From NCBI RefSeq assembly GCF_015482775.1, contig NZ_CP058214.1, positions 3,214,501 to 3,278,500 on the forward strand: DNA of 64,000 bases, written 5' to 3'. Source of the stretch: Kaustia mangrovi. GTDB taxonomy: Bacteria > Pseudomonadota > Alphaproteobacteria > Rhizobiales > Im1. Position numbers and translations under genes: made by a program. Below the pieces are notes generated by a model that was not told the DNA's origin, did no database searches, and was given only the letters and a program-made list of their open reading frames with translations. Below, piece by piece: positions 24,517 through 33,228 of the stretch (positions are counted from its first letter, which is position 1; the number at the start of each line of letters is the position of its first letter).

Positions 24517-25542
24517 ATGCCAGAGCCTGCGGAGCCGCGCGTGACCCGGCACCAGTTTTCAATAGCATATGACGGAGCGGACCGATCTGACGTCCACGCT
24601 ATGGACGTTGAGTCGCTTGGGCCTGCGCTTATCGGCTTCGGAAGGTTAATTCGGGAAGCTAATACCGAATTTAACGGCGACAAGTCGAGAGCGAACGTTC
24701 ACGTGGTCTCGGATTTTGAACACAAGTGTTTCCAAATCAACCTTGAAACGATCGTTACCTATTACGAGCAACTAAAGGGCCTGCTGGGGGATTCTGAGGC
24801 AAAGACGGCAAAAGATATCCTTGAGTGGCTCGGGATAATTTTGGGTACGCCGGCTCTGACATTCCTTGGTTATTTGCGACTTCGGCGAGGCCGCCCGATT
24901 GATGAGAGCCGCGAATTCGTTGATCAAAACGGAGAAGGAATGGTTTCGGTTCGCTTCGAAGGCGAGCAGAATCATGTTGAGGTTCACCAGCACGTATACC
25001 AGCTCGGCGAGAATCAGAGGGCATTGAATGCCACCAAGAATGCGGTTTCTCCTCTTGGACAAGATGGGTTTGACAGGATTACGCTTAGGAATGGGGATAA
25101 AGTGGAGGAGGTCGTGGGGGCGGATGATGCCGAAGCTATTCTCGCCTCGTGCAACATTGCTAAGTCTGACGAGAAAGAGGAAGACGAGCCGGAAATTGTT
25201 ACTGCATGGCTGAGCGTGTATGCGCCGGTCTACGACGAAAAGGCGGACAAGTGGCGGTTCACGCTGGGTGCCGATCATGTCTATGTAGATATTTCGGAAA
25301 CGACGATTGCACGGGATGCCTTACAGCGAGGCGGTGCGTTGGCCAACGATACCTATCAAGTTAGGATGGAGGTCCGCAGGCCCAAAGAGGCAACTAGAAA
25401 AGCGGGAAAGCCAAATTATAAGATACTTGAGGTTCTCAGGTTCATTCCGGCTGAGCGGCCGGCGCAGCAAACTGACATGGGGGATCAGCTTGCGCCTGAC
25501 GAGCAAGAGGGCCAAAACGAAGGGCCGATAGAGGAAGGTTAG
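24517..25542 (+). CDS. unrecognised conserved-looking membrane protein next to the integrase (341 aa)
   Basis: ATG at 24517; the frame is open further upstream but unlike a protein there. Residues 1-100 form a soluble domain (HQFSIAYDGADRSDVHAMDV, LGPALIGFGRLIREANTEFN, VSDFEHKCFQINLE). A single hydrophobic helix follows (DILEWLGIILGTPALTFLGY, about 105-125) with a basic border (RLRRGR), then a C-terminal beta-rich region and an acidic tail (DEQEGQNEGPIEEG). Proteins with this opening (x-F-x-Y-D-G...M-D-V..L...L..LG.L...AN) occur on other mobile elements as far as I recall, without a known role. Lower GC and its cargo position suggest a candidate defence or exclusion gene; this is inference. 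Confidence 0.6.
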   Translation: MPEPAEPRVTRHQFSIAYDGADRSDVHAMDVESLGPALIGFGRLIREANTEFNGDKSRANVHVVSDFEHKCFQINLETIVTYYEQLKGLLGDSEAKTAKDILEWLGIILGTPALTFLGYLRLRRGRPIDESREFVDQNGEGMVSVRFEGEQNHVEVHQHVYQLGENQRALNATKNAVSPLGQDGFDRITLRNGDKVEEVVGADDAEAILASCNIAKSDEKEEDEPEIVTAWLSVYAPVYDEKADKWRFTLGADHVYVDISETTIARDALQRGGALANDTYQVRMEVRRPKEATRKAGKPNYKILEVLRFIPAERPAQQTDMGDQLAPDEQEGQNEGPIEEG

Positions 25543-25683
25543 CCATGCCCTGTTGTTCCCCTTTCAGAGTGTCCATGGACTCAGGGGGCAGGGGTACAGG
25601 GCGGCATTTCAGCTTATCTAAATGTCATTCCACCCCACGATCACGGAACGCCGCTGTGTGCCTCCGACAGCAAGGCGCGGTGA

Positions 25684-26958
25684 TCAACGCAAAACGCTCA
25701 CGCCCTCGGCCACCACCAGCCCCTCCACATGCTTGGCCCATTTGGTCAGCAGGTTCCGTTTGAGCTCCAGCGGATAGCCATGGGAATAGCCTGCCGTCAC
25801 GCCACTGCTGGCATGATTGAGGACGAGGCCGCGTTCCCATTCGGAGTGACCTGCGTTTTCGAGCCATGTCGCAACGGTGTGTCGGATCGCGTGGTAGGTG
25901 AAGTCGTTGGCGACACCATGCTCGACAAGCTTCCTTTTGAGAGGGCTTCCTGGCCATAGGGGAACGCCCTTCGCGCGACTTGGGAACACCAGATCGGCGT
26001 TGGCCTCATCGTCATCGTCGTTACGTTTCGGCAAGCCTTTGAGGACACGTTGTGCCAATGGGGGCAGGGGTGTCAGGTAGACCCGGCGCTTGGTTGCGCT
26101 CTTTCGCGCCTTGGTCCGTTCGAACGGTGTGGTCCATAAGGTCGGATTGTCGACGTTGTCCAGTTCGGACCAACGCATGCCGGCAAGCTCCTTCTTGCGT
26201 GGCGCGAGCAGCAGCAGCAGCTTGATGTAGCCGCCCTCAACGGGATCGAGCTTGTCGGCGGCCCTCCAGATCGTCTTGATCTCGTCGTCGCTGTAGAAGC
26301 GATCACGCTCCGTTTTCTGATAATCGATAGTGACCGCATCCATGATGGGGGCGGTTACGAGGTCACGCTTGTACGCCCATCGCCATAGGGTCTTGAGCCA
26401 TGACAGGGTCACGCGGGCTTTCGGCCCATGCCCATCGGCAATGAAGCCGTCGAGTATATCGTACGCATCCCTTTTGGTGATCCTGTCGATCTGCCGCTTG
26501 TGCCAGTCCGTGCAGCTTTTCAGGACGCGCTCGGTCTCATGCCATGTCCGCTGACGCGGCTTCGCATAGAGCTCGATGAACTGATCGACAACATCCTCGT
26601 ACTTCTTCGACCTGCGCTTTCGCTCGGCCCGCGGATCGGTTCCCTCTTTCGCCAAGGCCCGATCTTTGCGGACCTGCTCCCGTGCCCAGGCCACATTGGC
26701 ATTCTCTTTGTCGTCACCGATAGCCACCTCACCGAAGCGGCCGATCGTTCGCGTCTCCCATTTGCCGTTGAGCTTGAACTGGGATCGGAAGGCCTTTGCG
26801 CCTTTCGGGCTGACAAGCAACGACAGACCCTTTTGACCCGTATCCCAATAGAGCTCCTGCCCATCCTTCGGAGGCTTCAATCGCTCGATCCACAGATCGG
26901 TGAACGCCTTCCGATTGGGCTTTTGTCGCTGTTTCTTTATGCGGACTCGTTCGATCAT
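25684..26958 (-). CDS. int: tyrosine-type site-specific integrase, P4 family (424 aa)
   Basis: Catalyses integration and excision at tRNA-His. The N-terminus has the P4-integrase DUF4102 arm-binding domain (DTGQKGLSLLVSPKGAKAFR). A SAM-like core-binding domain follows (about 105-200). The catalytic domain has the first arginine in LLLLAPRKKELAGMRW, the H-x-x-R box in YHAIRHTVATWLE and the late histidine/tyrosine region NHASSGVTAGYSHGY. I chose the ATG at 26958 because GGAG lies 6 nt upstream; ATGs at 26964 and 26970 are in frame. The gene points away from attR and is about 160 bp from it. Confidence 0.93.
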   Translation of the reverse strand: MIERVRIKKQRQKPNRKAFTDLWIERLKPPKDGQELYWDTGQKGLSLLVSPKGAKAFRSQFKLNGKWETRTIGRFGEVAIGDDKENANVAWAREQVRKDRALAKEGTDPRAERKRRSKKYEDVVDQFIELYAKPRQRTWHETERVLKSCTDWHKRQIDRITKRDAYDILDGFIADGHGPKARVTLSWLKTLWRWAYKRDLVTAPIMDAVTIDYQKTERDRFYSDDEIKTIWRAADKLDPVEGGYIKLLLLLAPRKKELAGMRWSELDNVDNPTLWTTPFERTKARKSATKRRVYLTPLPPLAQRVLKGLPKRNDDDDEANADLVFPSRAKGVPLWPGSPLKRKLVEHGVANDFTYHAIRHTVATWLENAGHSEWERGLVLNHASSGVTAGYSHGYPLELKRNLLTKWAKHVEGLVVAEGVSVLR

Positions 26959-26982
26959 CGCCATCTCCATTTATTGATAGAA

Positions 26983-26995
26983 TATGCATAAATGG
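26983..26995. repeat. TATGCATAAATGG repeat upstream of the integrase
   Basis: Identical to 17440-17452 near attL. Lies in the 160-bp AT-rich stretch between integrase start and attR, so it may be an arm-type site or an autoregulatory operator of int. Confidence 0.5.
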
Positions 26996-27119
26996 AGGCT
27001 TATTTTAAATGCCCATAGCTGACAATCAATACCCAGCCATGAGACAGTAAGATGTTGATTTTCAAATATAATATCTAATGTAATTCCCTCTAACACATTG
27101 ACATGATTGACGATTATAT

Positions 27120-27168
27120 CTGATTGTGGATCAGGAGGTCGCTGGTTCGAATCCAGCCAGCTGTACCA
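27120..27168 (+). other. attR (49-bp copy of the tRNA-His 3' part)
   Basis: Identical to 17322-17370, from the anticodon stem to CCA, but lacks the 5' acceptor and D-arm; the sequence upstream (TTGACATGATTGACGATTAT) cannot complete a cloverleaf. It is a relic attachment site, not a gene. Confidence 0.92.
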
Positions 27169-27244
27169 TCTTCCTCCCTTGCACCCCTTGCATATTGCGG
27201 CGACCATGGCCGCGGGTCGGACATTTGGCTTCAGGGAGGCGGCG

Positions 27245-27652
27245 ATGAGGACGGGCGGGTGCCAGTGCGGGGCGGTGCGCTACGAGGTCTCCGCGGAGCC
27301 GCTCGCGCTCTATATCTGCCATTGCCTGGAATGCCGGAAGCAGTCGGCCTCCGCCTTCGGAATGTCGCTGGAGATCCCCCGTTCGGGCCTGCGGCTCGTC
27401 GCCGGCGCGCCGAAGGTCTGGACGCGCGAGGCCGATAGCGGTCGTAAGGTGAGATGCGTCTTCTGCCCCGATTGCGGGTCGCGATTGTGGCATGAGGGCG
27501 ACGATCCGGAGGCTGGGTTCCTCACCGTCAAGGCGGGCTCGCTCGACGATCCTGTCGACGTCTCCGAGGCGATCCATATCTGGACCGCGCGCAAGATGCC
27601 CGGGCTGGCCATTCCTCCCGGCGCCCGAAGCTTCCCCGGCGAACCGGAATAG
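27245..27652 (+). CDS. GFA/CENP-V-family zinc protein (135 aa)
   Basis: Glutathione-dependent formaldehyde-activating-enzyme-like fold. The zinc-binding cysteines are in place: GGCQCGAVRYE near residue 5, YICHCLECRKQS near residue 28 and CVFCPDCGSRLW near residue 70. The ATG at 27245 follows AGGGAGGCGGCG. The length is normal for GFA proteins. First host gene right of the integrated element. Substrate unknown; many members bind small thiol adducts. Confidence 0.88.
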   Translation: MRTGGCQCGAVRYEVSAEPLALYICHCLECRKQSASAFGMSLEIPRSGLRLVAGAPKVWTREADSGRKVRCVFCPDCGSRLWHEGDDPEAGFLTVKAGSLDDPVDVSEAIHIWTARKMPGLAIPPGARSFPGEPE

Positions 27653-27803
27653 CGCCCGGGCGGGCCGCATTGCCCGGCTGACCCCGATGGCGTGGCCCCG
27701 ATCGCTTGCCATTGACTCCCCCGAAGGTCCGGCTTTCTCCTGGTATTGGGCGCCTTTAGGCAAAGACATTTTGCCGAAAATTATCGTAAACAAGGGGGGA
27801 GTC

Positions 27804-29026
27804 ATGTCGTTTTCATCGCAAACAGGCGCCGACGATGTCCTTGTCGGCACCGCGAAGAAGATATTCGCGCGTCTCAAGGACCAATGGTTGCCGGAAGACA
27901 AGGGGGCAAAGGCTTCTCGATCTATTGGCAGCTCGGGCATTCCTTCGACACGATCCTGGATTACTTCGTTCATGTGGACGGTTCGCAGGCGGCGGCGTTC
28001 CCGCCAATCGCGCTTGAGGCCTACAAGCGCTCGCTCGGCAATGCCTGCTGGTACGACGATTACGGCTGGTGGGGCATCGCCGCCCTGAAGGCGGCGCAGC
28101 ACCCGGGGCTCTTCCCCGACGTCTCGCCGTTCAAGGCCATCTGCGACACATGCTGGGCGACCATGCACGACAACGCGCCGAATGTATGGGCGAACAACAA
28201 GGGCGATCCGGCCTTCGCGCCGCTGCAGCCGCGCGTCGAGGGCGGGGTGTGGAACTGCGACTGGTCGCGCCCGGACGGGTGCGGCAATCGCAACACCCCG
28301 CCGAACCTGCCGGGCCATTGCGGCGGCAACGCGCAAGGCGCCAACCTGACCGGGATCCAGAACACCGTGACCAACGGGCTCTATCTCGTTCTGGCCTCGC
28401 GCCTTTACGAGGCGACGGGAGAAGCCGATTACCGCACGGCGGCGGATCGCGAATACGGTTTCCTCGATGCGTGGTTCGACGTGCCCGACCCCGAGACCTC
28501 GCTCCTCAGGCCGATGGGCGTGCCCATCCCGGGCCGGGAGAACGACGTGCTGGTGCGCGAGCGGGTGGCGACCTACCGCAGCGGAGACTGGGTGTGCGGA
28601 TACCATCCGGACCTGTGCTGGTCGGGCGATCAGGGCATCGTCGTTGGCGGGATGATCGACCGGATGATCGTGGATCCCGGCGACAACAAGCCCGACAGCC
28701 CCGCCTTCAGGCGCGCGGCCGCGATCCTGCAGTCGGTTCAATATGTCACCGACCAGAACGCCGGCGGCATCCTGCAGCCATGGACGACCGGCCAGGGCGG
28801 GGACCCGGCGGACTACTCCACCGGCGTCGGCGTCTTCATGCGCTATCTCCTCTATGCCGACCAGAGGAACGCGCAGATGCGCACCTATACGCGGAGCACG
28901 GCCTATCGCAAGCTGATCGAGGCGAATGTGAAGTCGGTCGTGAATGCGCCGATCCCCGATGGCCTGGTTCCATTGACGAACAGCCTCGCGATCCTCGTGG
29001 CCGGCATCGTCATGCTGAAGGCATAG
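27804..29026 (+). pseudogene. GH76-like glycosidase with one-base frameshift
   Basis: From the ATG at 27804 (GGGGGGAGTC upstream) the protein starts MSFSSQTGADDVLVGTAKKI and reads to a GGGGG run at about 27901. The rest continues in another frame; a sixth G there would restore DKGGKGFSIYWQLGHSF and about 407 residues. The body resembles family GH76 alpha-1,6-mannanases: NACWYDDYGWWGIAALKAAQ with the acidic pair, then GIQNTVTNGLYLVLASRLYE and ATGEADYR. No signal peptide is seen. A homopolymer sequencing error is as likely as a real pseudogene. Family call moderate. Confidence 0.55.
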
Positions 29027-29065
29027 GGTTGCCGTCCCCCGCAATTGGTCTGTATCAAAAATAAT

Positions 29066-29083
29066 ATTGCACCATAGATCAAT
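29066..29083. promoter_or_regulatory. Predicted MocR operator, copy 1 (aldehyde dehydrogenase promoter)
   Basis: ATTGCACCATAGATCAAT, matching 16 of 18 positions of the copy at 31994-32011; consensus ATTGNACCATANATCAAT. Lies about 105 bp upstream of the aldehyde dehydrogenase start in an AT-rich stretch. Confidence 0.7.
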
Positions 29084-29187
29084 TGTCCTCTACATCCCCG
29101 TCACCTTTCGGGAGCCGGAGGCCGGTTTGCGCTGGAGCGGATCGGTCCGGGCCCGTCTCCAGCGGGAAACGGACAGGGAGAGTGGCT

Positions 29188-30495
29188 GTGGATCGGGACA
29201 GGGTGGACAGGGTCGTCGCAAGGGCCCGCGACGGTTTGCGGGCGGTCCGGTCGGCTCCTGCCCATGCGCGGGCGGACTGGCTGTCGGCGGCGGCGGGCAT
29301 CGTCGCCCGCGGCAGGGAGACATTCGCGGCAACGATCGTCGCGGAGGGGATCAAGACCATCCGCGAAGCCCGCGGCGAGGTCGACCGGGCCGTCGGGACA
29401 TTGCGGTTGAGCGCGGAGGAAGCCGGACGGATTCCCGGAGAGACGATGGACTTCTCCGCGGACCCGCGCGGCACCGGGCGTTGGGGCTGGATCGAAAGGC
29501 AGCCCATGGGCGTCGTGGTCGCGATCGCGCCGTTCAACGATCCGCTGAATCTGGTCGCACACAAGGTCGGCCCCGCGCTCGCGGCCGGCAATGCGGTGAT
29601 CGTGAAGCCGCATCCGCGCACGCCCGGGCCCGCAAGGATGCTGCGCGACGCGCTACTCGAGGCGGGCGCACCCCATGAGGCGGTGACGGTCTTCGAAGGC
29701 GGTATCGAGGAAACCGGATATCTCGCCGGACATCCCGGAACCGACATGGTGAGCCTCACCGGCGGCCGCGATGCGGGGCGGGCCGTGTCCCGTGCGGCGG
29801 CCGGAAAGCCGGTGGCGCTCGAACTCGGCGGGGTCGCGGTCACCATTCTCCACCGCGACGCCGATCTCGACCTCGCCATTCCGCGCATCGTCTCGGGGAT
29901 GTTCAGTGCGGCGGGGCAGAATTGCGTTCATGTCCAGCGGCTTCTGGTGGACCGGACGCTCCTGGACGACGTGCTGGACCGGATCGGCCCGGCCACAAAG
30001 GCGTTGCGGACCGGGGATCCCGGTGAGGAGTCCACCGATATGGGGCCGGTCGCCGACGACGCTGCCGCGCAGCGGTGCCGCCAGTTCGTCGAGGACGCGC
30101 TGGAGAAGGGGGCAAGCCTGGTCGCGGGCGGTGGCGCGCGGGGGCTGCATGTCGAGCCGACCTTGCTTCTGGCGCCGGAGCCGGACGCCCGGATCGTGCG
30201 CGAGGAGGTCTTCGGGCCCGTTTCCTCCATCGAGCCGGTCGGCGATCTGGAGGAGGCGCTGCAGAAGGCTCGCCTGTCCGGGCCCGCAATTGCCGCGGCG
30301 GTGTTCACCCGGAGCCTCGACGTGCCGCGGCGCCTGCGGTCGTTGCCCGTCGGTCAGATCGTCGTGAATGACAGCACGGATTTCAGGCTGGATGCCCTGC
30401 CCTTCGGCGGGCCGGGCGCGGCGGGGCTCGGCCGCGAAGGCGTGAGGGAGGCCGTCATCGCCATGAGCCAGCCGCAGGTGGTTTGTGTGGCCTGA
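29188..30495 (+). CDS. NAD(P)-dependent aldehyde dehydrogenase (435 aa)
   Basis: ALDH-superfamily enzyme oxidising an unknown aldehyde. It has the cofactor strand VVVAIAPFNDPLNLVAHKVG, NAVIVKPHPRTPG, the general-base glutamate in PVALELGGVA, the catalytic cysteine in SAAGQNCVHVQR and EEVFGPVSSI. The GTG at 29188 is 7 nt after AGGGAG; a GTG at 29182 is too close to it. It is slightly shorter than the usual 470-500 aa because the N-terminus is short. It shares an operator-like motif with the lyase-aap promoter and lies back-to-back (convergent) with the MocR gene, suggesting joint control. Confidence 0.88.
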   Translation: MDRDRVDRVVARARDGLRAVRSAPAHARADWLSAAAGIVARGRETFAATIVAEGIKTIREARGEVDRAVGTLRLSAEEAGRIPGETMDFSADPRGTGRWGWIERQPMGVVVAIAPFNDPLNLVAHKVGPALAAGNAVIVKPHPRTPGPARMLRDALLEAGAPHEAVTVFEGGIEETGYLAGHPGTDMVSLTGGRDAGRAVSRAAAGKPVALELGGVAVTILHRDADLDLAIPRIVSGMFSAAGQNCVHVQRLLVDRTLLDDVLDRIGPATKALRTGDPGEESTDMGPVADDAAAQRCRQFVEDALEKGASLVAGGGARGLHVEPTLLLAPEPDARIVREEVFGPVSSIEPVGDLEEALQKARLSGPAIAAAVFTRSLDVPRRLRSLPVGQIVVNDSTDFRLDALPFGGPGAAGLGREGVREAVIAMSQPQVVCVA

Positions 30496-30554
30496 CAGCG
30501 CGGCGAGACGGGTGGCAGGACGGCATGGGCGAACACGAGCCCGCGAAACGCGCT

Positions 30555-31973
30555 CTAGATGGTGGAGCAGATCTGCGTGGCGGGATCTCCGGCCTCGAAG
30601 GCGGCGCGGACCGTCATGAGAGCGGAGCGGAGGTCGCCCGTATCCGGCGGGCTTCCCAGACAAAGGCGAATGCCGGGGGGCGAGGCCCGTTCCGTCGCCA
30701 CCGCATCCGGCGGGGCAATGAGGACGCCGGCCTCCATGGCACGCCGGACGACCTGTTCGGCCTCTACCCAATCCCGGGTCGCAAGCCACAGGTGAAACCG
30801 GGCTTTGCGCCAGTCGATCTTGGGAAACAGCCCTGAAAGAACGCTCTCGGCGATCTCGAGGCGCTGGCGGGCCTCCTCGCGGCGCTGCGCGACAATCCCG
30901 TCGAGCCCGTCATGGCGCATGAGCCGGCACACGGTCTCCATCGTCAGGAGCGGGCTCATCCAGCAGGAGGCGCGCATGGCCGCCTCCACGCCCCGCGTCA
31001 GCGCGGGGGGAAGCACGGCGAAGCCCGCCCGCAGGCCGGGTGCGACGGACTTGGAAAAGCTGCTGACATAGCAGGTCCGGTCCGGCAGGAGAGAGGCCAG
31101 AGGGGGCGGTGCGTCCGGCGCCAGGAATCCGTAGACGTCGTCCTCGATCACGGTCAGGCCGTGGTGCTGTGCAATGGCGGCGATCTCCGCGCGCCGTGCC
31201 TCCGGCATGGTGGTTCCGGTCGGGTTCTGCAATGTGGGCATGAGGTAGAGCGCGCGTGCCTGTGTCTTCGCGCAGGCCTCCTCGAGGGCCTCCGGTATCA
31301 GGCCGTGCTCGTCCATATCCACACCGCAGAGATTTGCGCCCAGCAGTCCGGCGACGGACTTGATGCCCGCGAAGGTCACCGCTTCGGCGAGGATCGTCTG
31401 GCCGGGGCGAAGCACGCTGGAACAGACGGCCCATATCGCCTGCTGCGCGCCGATGCAGATGGCGATCCGGTCGGTGGAGGGCGCGTATCGCCCCGCGCTC
31501 GTCCGGTCCAGCCACTCCGCCAGCGCGCGGCGCTGGCCGTCTGCGCCGAGATGGACGCCATAGCGCAGCATCTGCGGCAGTTCGGTGGCGTTGGCCACGG
31601 CGCGCAGGGCATTTCCCACCCGCTCCGCCTGGCGCAGGGGCGGGGCCACGTTCACCGACAGGTCGATCGTGCCGGCCTTGCGGCTGTCCTGATGCGCCGA
31701 ACCGTCGCCGAAGAAGCGCGTCTCGGCCTGTCCGGCCCGCCCCTTCACGAAGGTGCCGCGGCCGACTTCGCCCGCGATCAGCCCGCGCTGCTGGGCGACC
31801 GAATAGGCCCTGACGACCGTGCCGACGCTCAATCCGAGCTGATAGGCGAGCTCGCGCTGGGGCGCGAGGGCCATGCCGTCGACGGCGCGGCCATTGGCGA
31901 TGTCGTCTTCCAGGGCCTTCACGACGGCGAGGTAGCGCGGCCCGTCGGGGTCCAGATGATCGGGTATCCACAT
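30555..31973 (-). CDS. MocR/PdxR-type transcriptional regulator (GntR winged helix fused to aminotransferase fold)
   Basis: 472-aa MocR protein. The N-terminal winged helix (about 10-75: DDIANGRAVDGMALAPQREL, AYQLGLSVGTVVRAYSVAQQ) is fused to a class I aminotransferase-like effector domain. That domain keeps the PLP contacts LYLMPTLQNPTGTTMPEARR, IEDDVYGFL and the PLP lysine in YVSSFSKSVAPGLRAGF. Such regulators sense PLP with an amino-compound effector. It is divergent from the PLP lyase at 32059, and the 85-bp gap holds an operator candidate that is repeated upstream of the aldehyde dehydrogenase. Confidence 0.9.
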   Translation of the reverse strand: MWIPDHLDPDGPRYLAVVKALEDDIANGRAVDGMALAPQRELAYQLGLSVGTVVRAYSVAQQRGLIAGEVGRGTFVKGRAGQAETRFFGDGSAHQDSRKAGTIDLSVNVAPPLRQAERVGNALRAVANATELPQMLRYGVHLGADGQRRALAEWLDRTSAGRYAPSTDRIAICIGAQQAIWAVCSSVLRPGQTILAEAVTFAGIKSVAGLLGANLCGVDMDEHGLIPEALEEACAKTQARALYLMPTLQNPTGTTMPEARRAEIAAIAQHHGLTVIEDDVYGFLAPDAPPPLASLLPDRTCYVSSFSKSVAPGLRAGFAVLPPALTRGVEAAMRASCWMSPLLTMETVCRLMRHDGLDGIVAQRREEARQRLEIAESVLSGLFPKIDWRKARFHLWLATRDWVEAEQVVRRAMEAGVLIAPPDAVATERASPPGIRLCLGSPPDTGDLRSALMTVRAAFEAGDPATQICSTI

Positions 31974-31993
31974 TGCTACAGTCCAATGAAATT

Positions 31994-32011
31994 ATTGAAC
32001 CATATATCAAT
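31994..32011. promoter_or_regulatory. Predicted MocR operator, copy 2 (MocR/lyase intergenic)
   Basis: ATTGAACCATATATCAAT, centred between the divergent MocR and lyase genes. It contains the inverted pair ATTGA/TCAAT and the ACCATA element; compare 29066-29083. One site could repress both directions. Confidence 0.7.
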
Positions 32012-32058
32012 CCGATGCAAAGGTCCCCGTCAACCGGCAATTCAATGAGGGTTGAAGA

Positions 32059-33228
32059 ATGGAGACCTCCGATCGCGCCCTGGCGATGCATTTCCTTTGT
32101 GGGGATCGTGACTACGACGACGATACCGCGCTGACGCCCGCGCTGTCGCAATCCCTGAACTACCGGATTCTCGGCCCGGACCATTACGAGGAGATCTCGG
32201 CGCCCATGACGCCGAACTTCTACGCGCGCCGCGGCAATCCCAACAGCCAGCGCCTTGCGCGGCTGCTGGCTGCGGCCGAGGGGGTCGAGGAGGGCATGAT
32301 CTTCGCCTCGGGAATGGCTGCGATCTCCACGACCATGATGGCGCTGCTTCAGGCCGGCGACCACGTCGTGGCCCAGACCGACCACTATATCGGCACCAAC
32401 GAGATGACGAACACCGTCCTGCCGTCCTACGGGGTGGAGTCCACGGTGGTCGACCAGACCTCGGTGGAGGCCTTCGAACGGGCGATCAGGCCGAACACCA
32501 AGCTGATCATGCTGGAGACGCCGGCCAATCCGCTGATGACCGTGACCGACCTCTCCGCGGTGGCGGCGCTGGCGCGCGACAGGGGCATCCTCACCTTCTG
32601 CGACAACACCTTCGCAACGCCCATCAATCAGCGCCCCGCGTCGCACGGTGTCGACATCGTGATGCACAGCATCTCCAAATATATCGGCGGGCATCACGAC
32701 CTGCTCGGCGGTGCCGTCCTGTCGTCGCGGGAGATCATGGAACGGATCTGGGATCGCAGCATGGTCCTCGGCAGCGCCGGGGCGCCCTTCAATTCGTGGC
32801 TCGCCCTGCGCGGATTGCGCACCCTCGAGCTGCGGATCGAGAGGCACAATGCGAACGCCCTCGCGCTCGCGGAGATGCTGGACACTCACAGCGCCGTTTC
32901 CCGCGTCTTCTATCCCGGTCTTGCGACGCATCCCCAGCACGAGCTCGCCAGGCGGCAGATGTCGGGCTTCGGCGGCCTGCTCACCTTCGAGCTCAAGGGC
33001 GGGCTGGAGGCGGGGCGGCGCTTCATCGAGCGTCTGACGGTGCCCGACAACGCCAGCAGCCTGGGCGGTGTGAACTCCGTGGTGATGCAGCCCGCCGCGT
33101 TGTTCGGCAACCGGCTGTCGGAGGACGACCTCCGCAAGCAGGGCATCGCTCCCGGGATGATCCGCTTCGCAACCGGCATCGAGCCCACCGGCGCGTTGCT
33201 GGAGGATGTCGGCCAGGCCCTGTCGTGA
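32059..33228 (+). CDS. Cys/Met-metabolism PLP enzyme (cystathionine lyase/synthase family)
   Basis: 389-aa fold-type I gamma-family enzyme acting on sulfur or other beta/gamma-substituted amino acids. Motifs: NFYARRGNPNSQRLARLLAA (phosphate-binding Y/R), GMIFASGMAAISTTMMALLQ, the TPANPLMTVTDL and FCDNTFATP segments with the PLP aspartate, and the Schiff-base lysine in VMHSISKYIGGHHDLLGG. The C-terminus has IRFATGIEPTGALLEDV. It is preceded by GAGGGTTGAAGA. Synthase and lyase cannot be separated by eye. Its place at the head of an amino-acid uptake operon under a MocR regulator argues for catabolism. Confidence 0.88.
   Translation: METSDRALAMHFLCGDRDYDDDTALTPALSQSLNYRILGPDHYEEISAPMTPNFYARRGNPNSQRLARLLAAAEGVEEGMIFASGMAAISTTMMALLQAGDHVVAQTDHYIGTNEMTNTVLPSYGVESTVVDQTSVEAFERAIRPNTKLIMLETPANPLMTVTDLSAVAALARDRGILTFCDNTFATPINQRPASHGVDIVMHSISKYIGGHHDLLGGAVLSSREIMERIWDRSMVLGSAGAPFNSWLALRGLRTLELRIERHNANALALAEMLDTHSAVSRVFYPGLATHPQHELARRQMSGFGGLLTFELKGGLEAGRRFIERLTVPDNASSLGGVNSVVMQPAALFGNRLSEDDLRKQGIAPGMIRFATGIEPTGALLEDVGQALS

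Larger units (their letters stand above)
17322..27168. mobile_element. 9.8-kb integrative element inserted in tRNA-His (satellite-like)
   Basis: Bounded by perfect 49-bp direct repeats of the tRNA-His 3' part (17322-17370 and 27120-27168). Inside are a tyrosine integrase next to the right end, an AlpA-type regulator and a candidate replication initiator next to the left end, five small proteins of 49-94 residues, a coupled four-gene cassette with a prohead-like motif and a structured non-coding block. Base composition is visibly less GC-rich than the flanks, especially at 20220-21690, 24280-25540 and 26960-27120. No terminase large subunit, portal, capsid, tail, lysis or conjugation gene is recognisable. 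This fits a phage satellite or a small mobilisable or self-replicating island better than a prophage. Confidence 0.88.

Noticed and set aside
27120-27168. Second tRNA-His
   Set aside because: Only the 3' half is present; the upstream bases cannot form acceptor or D-arm. It is attR.
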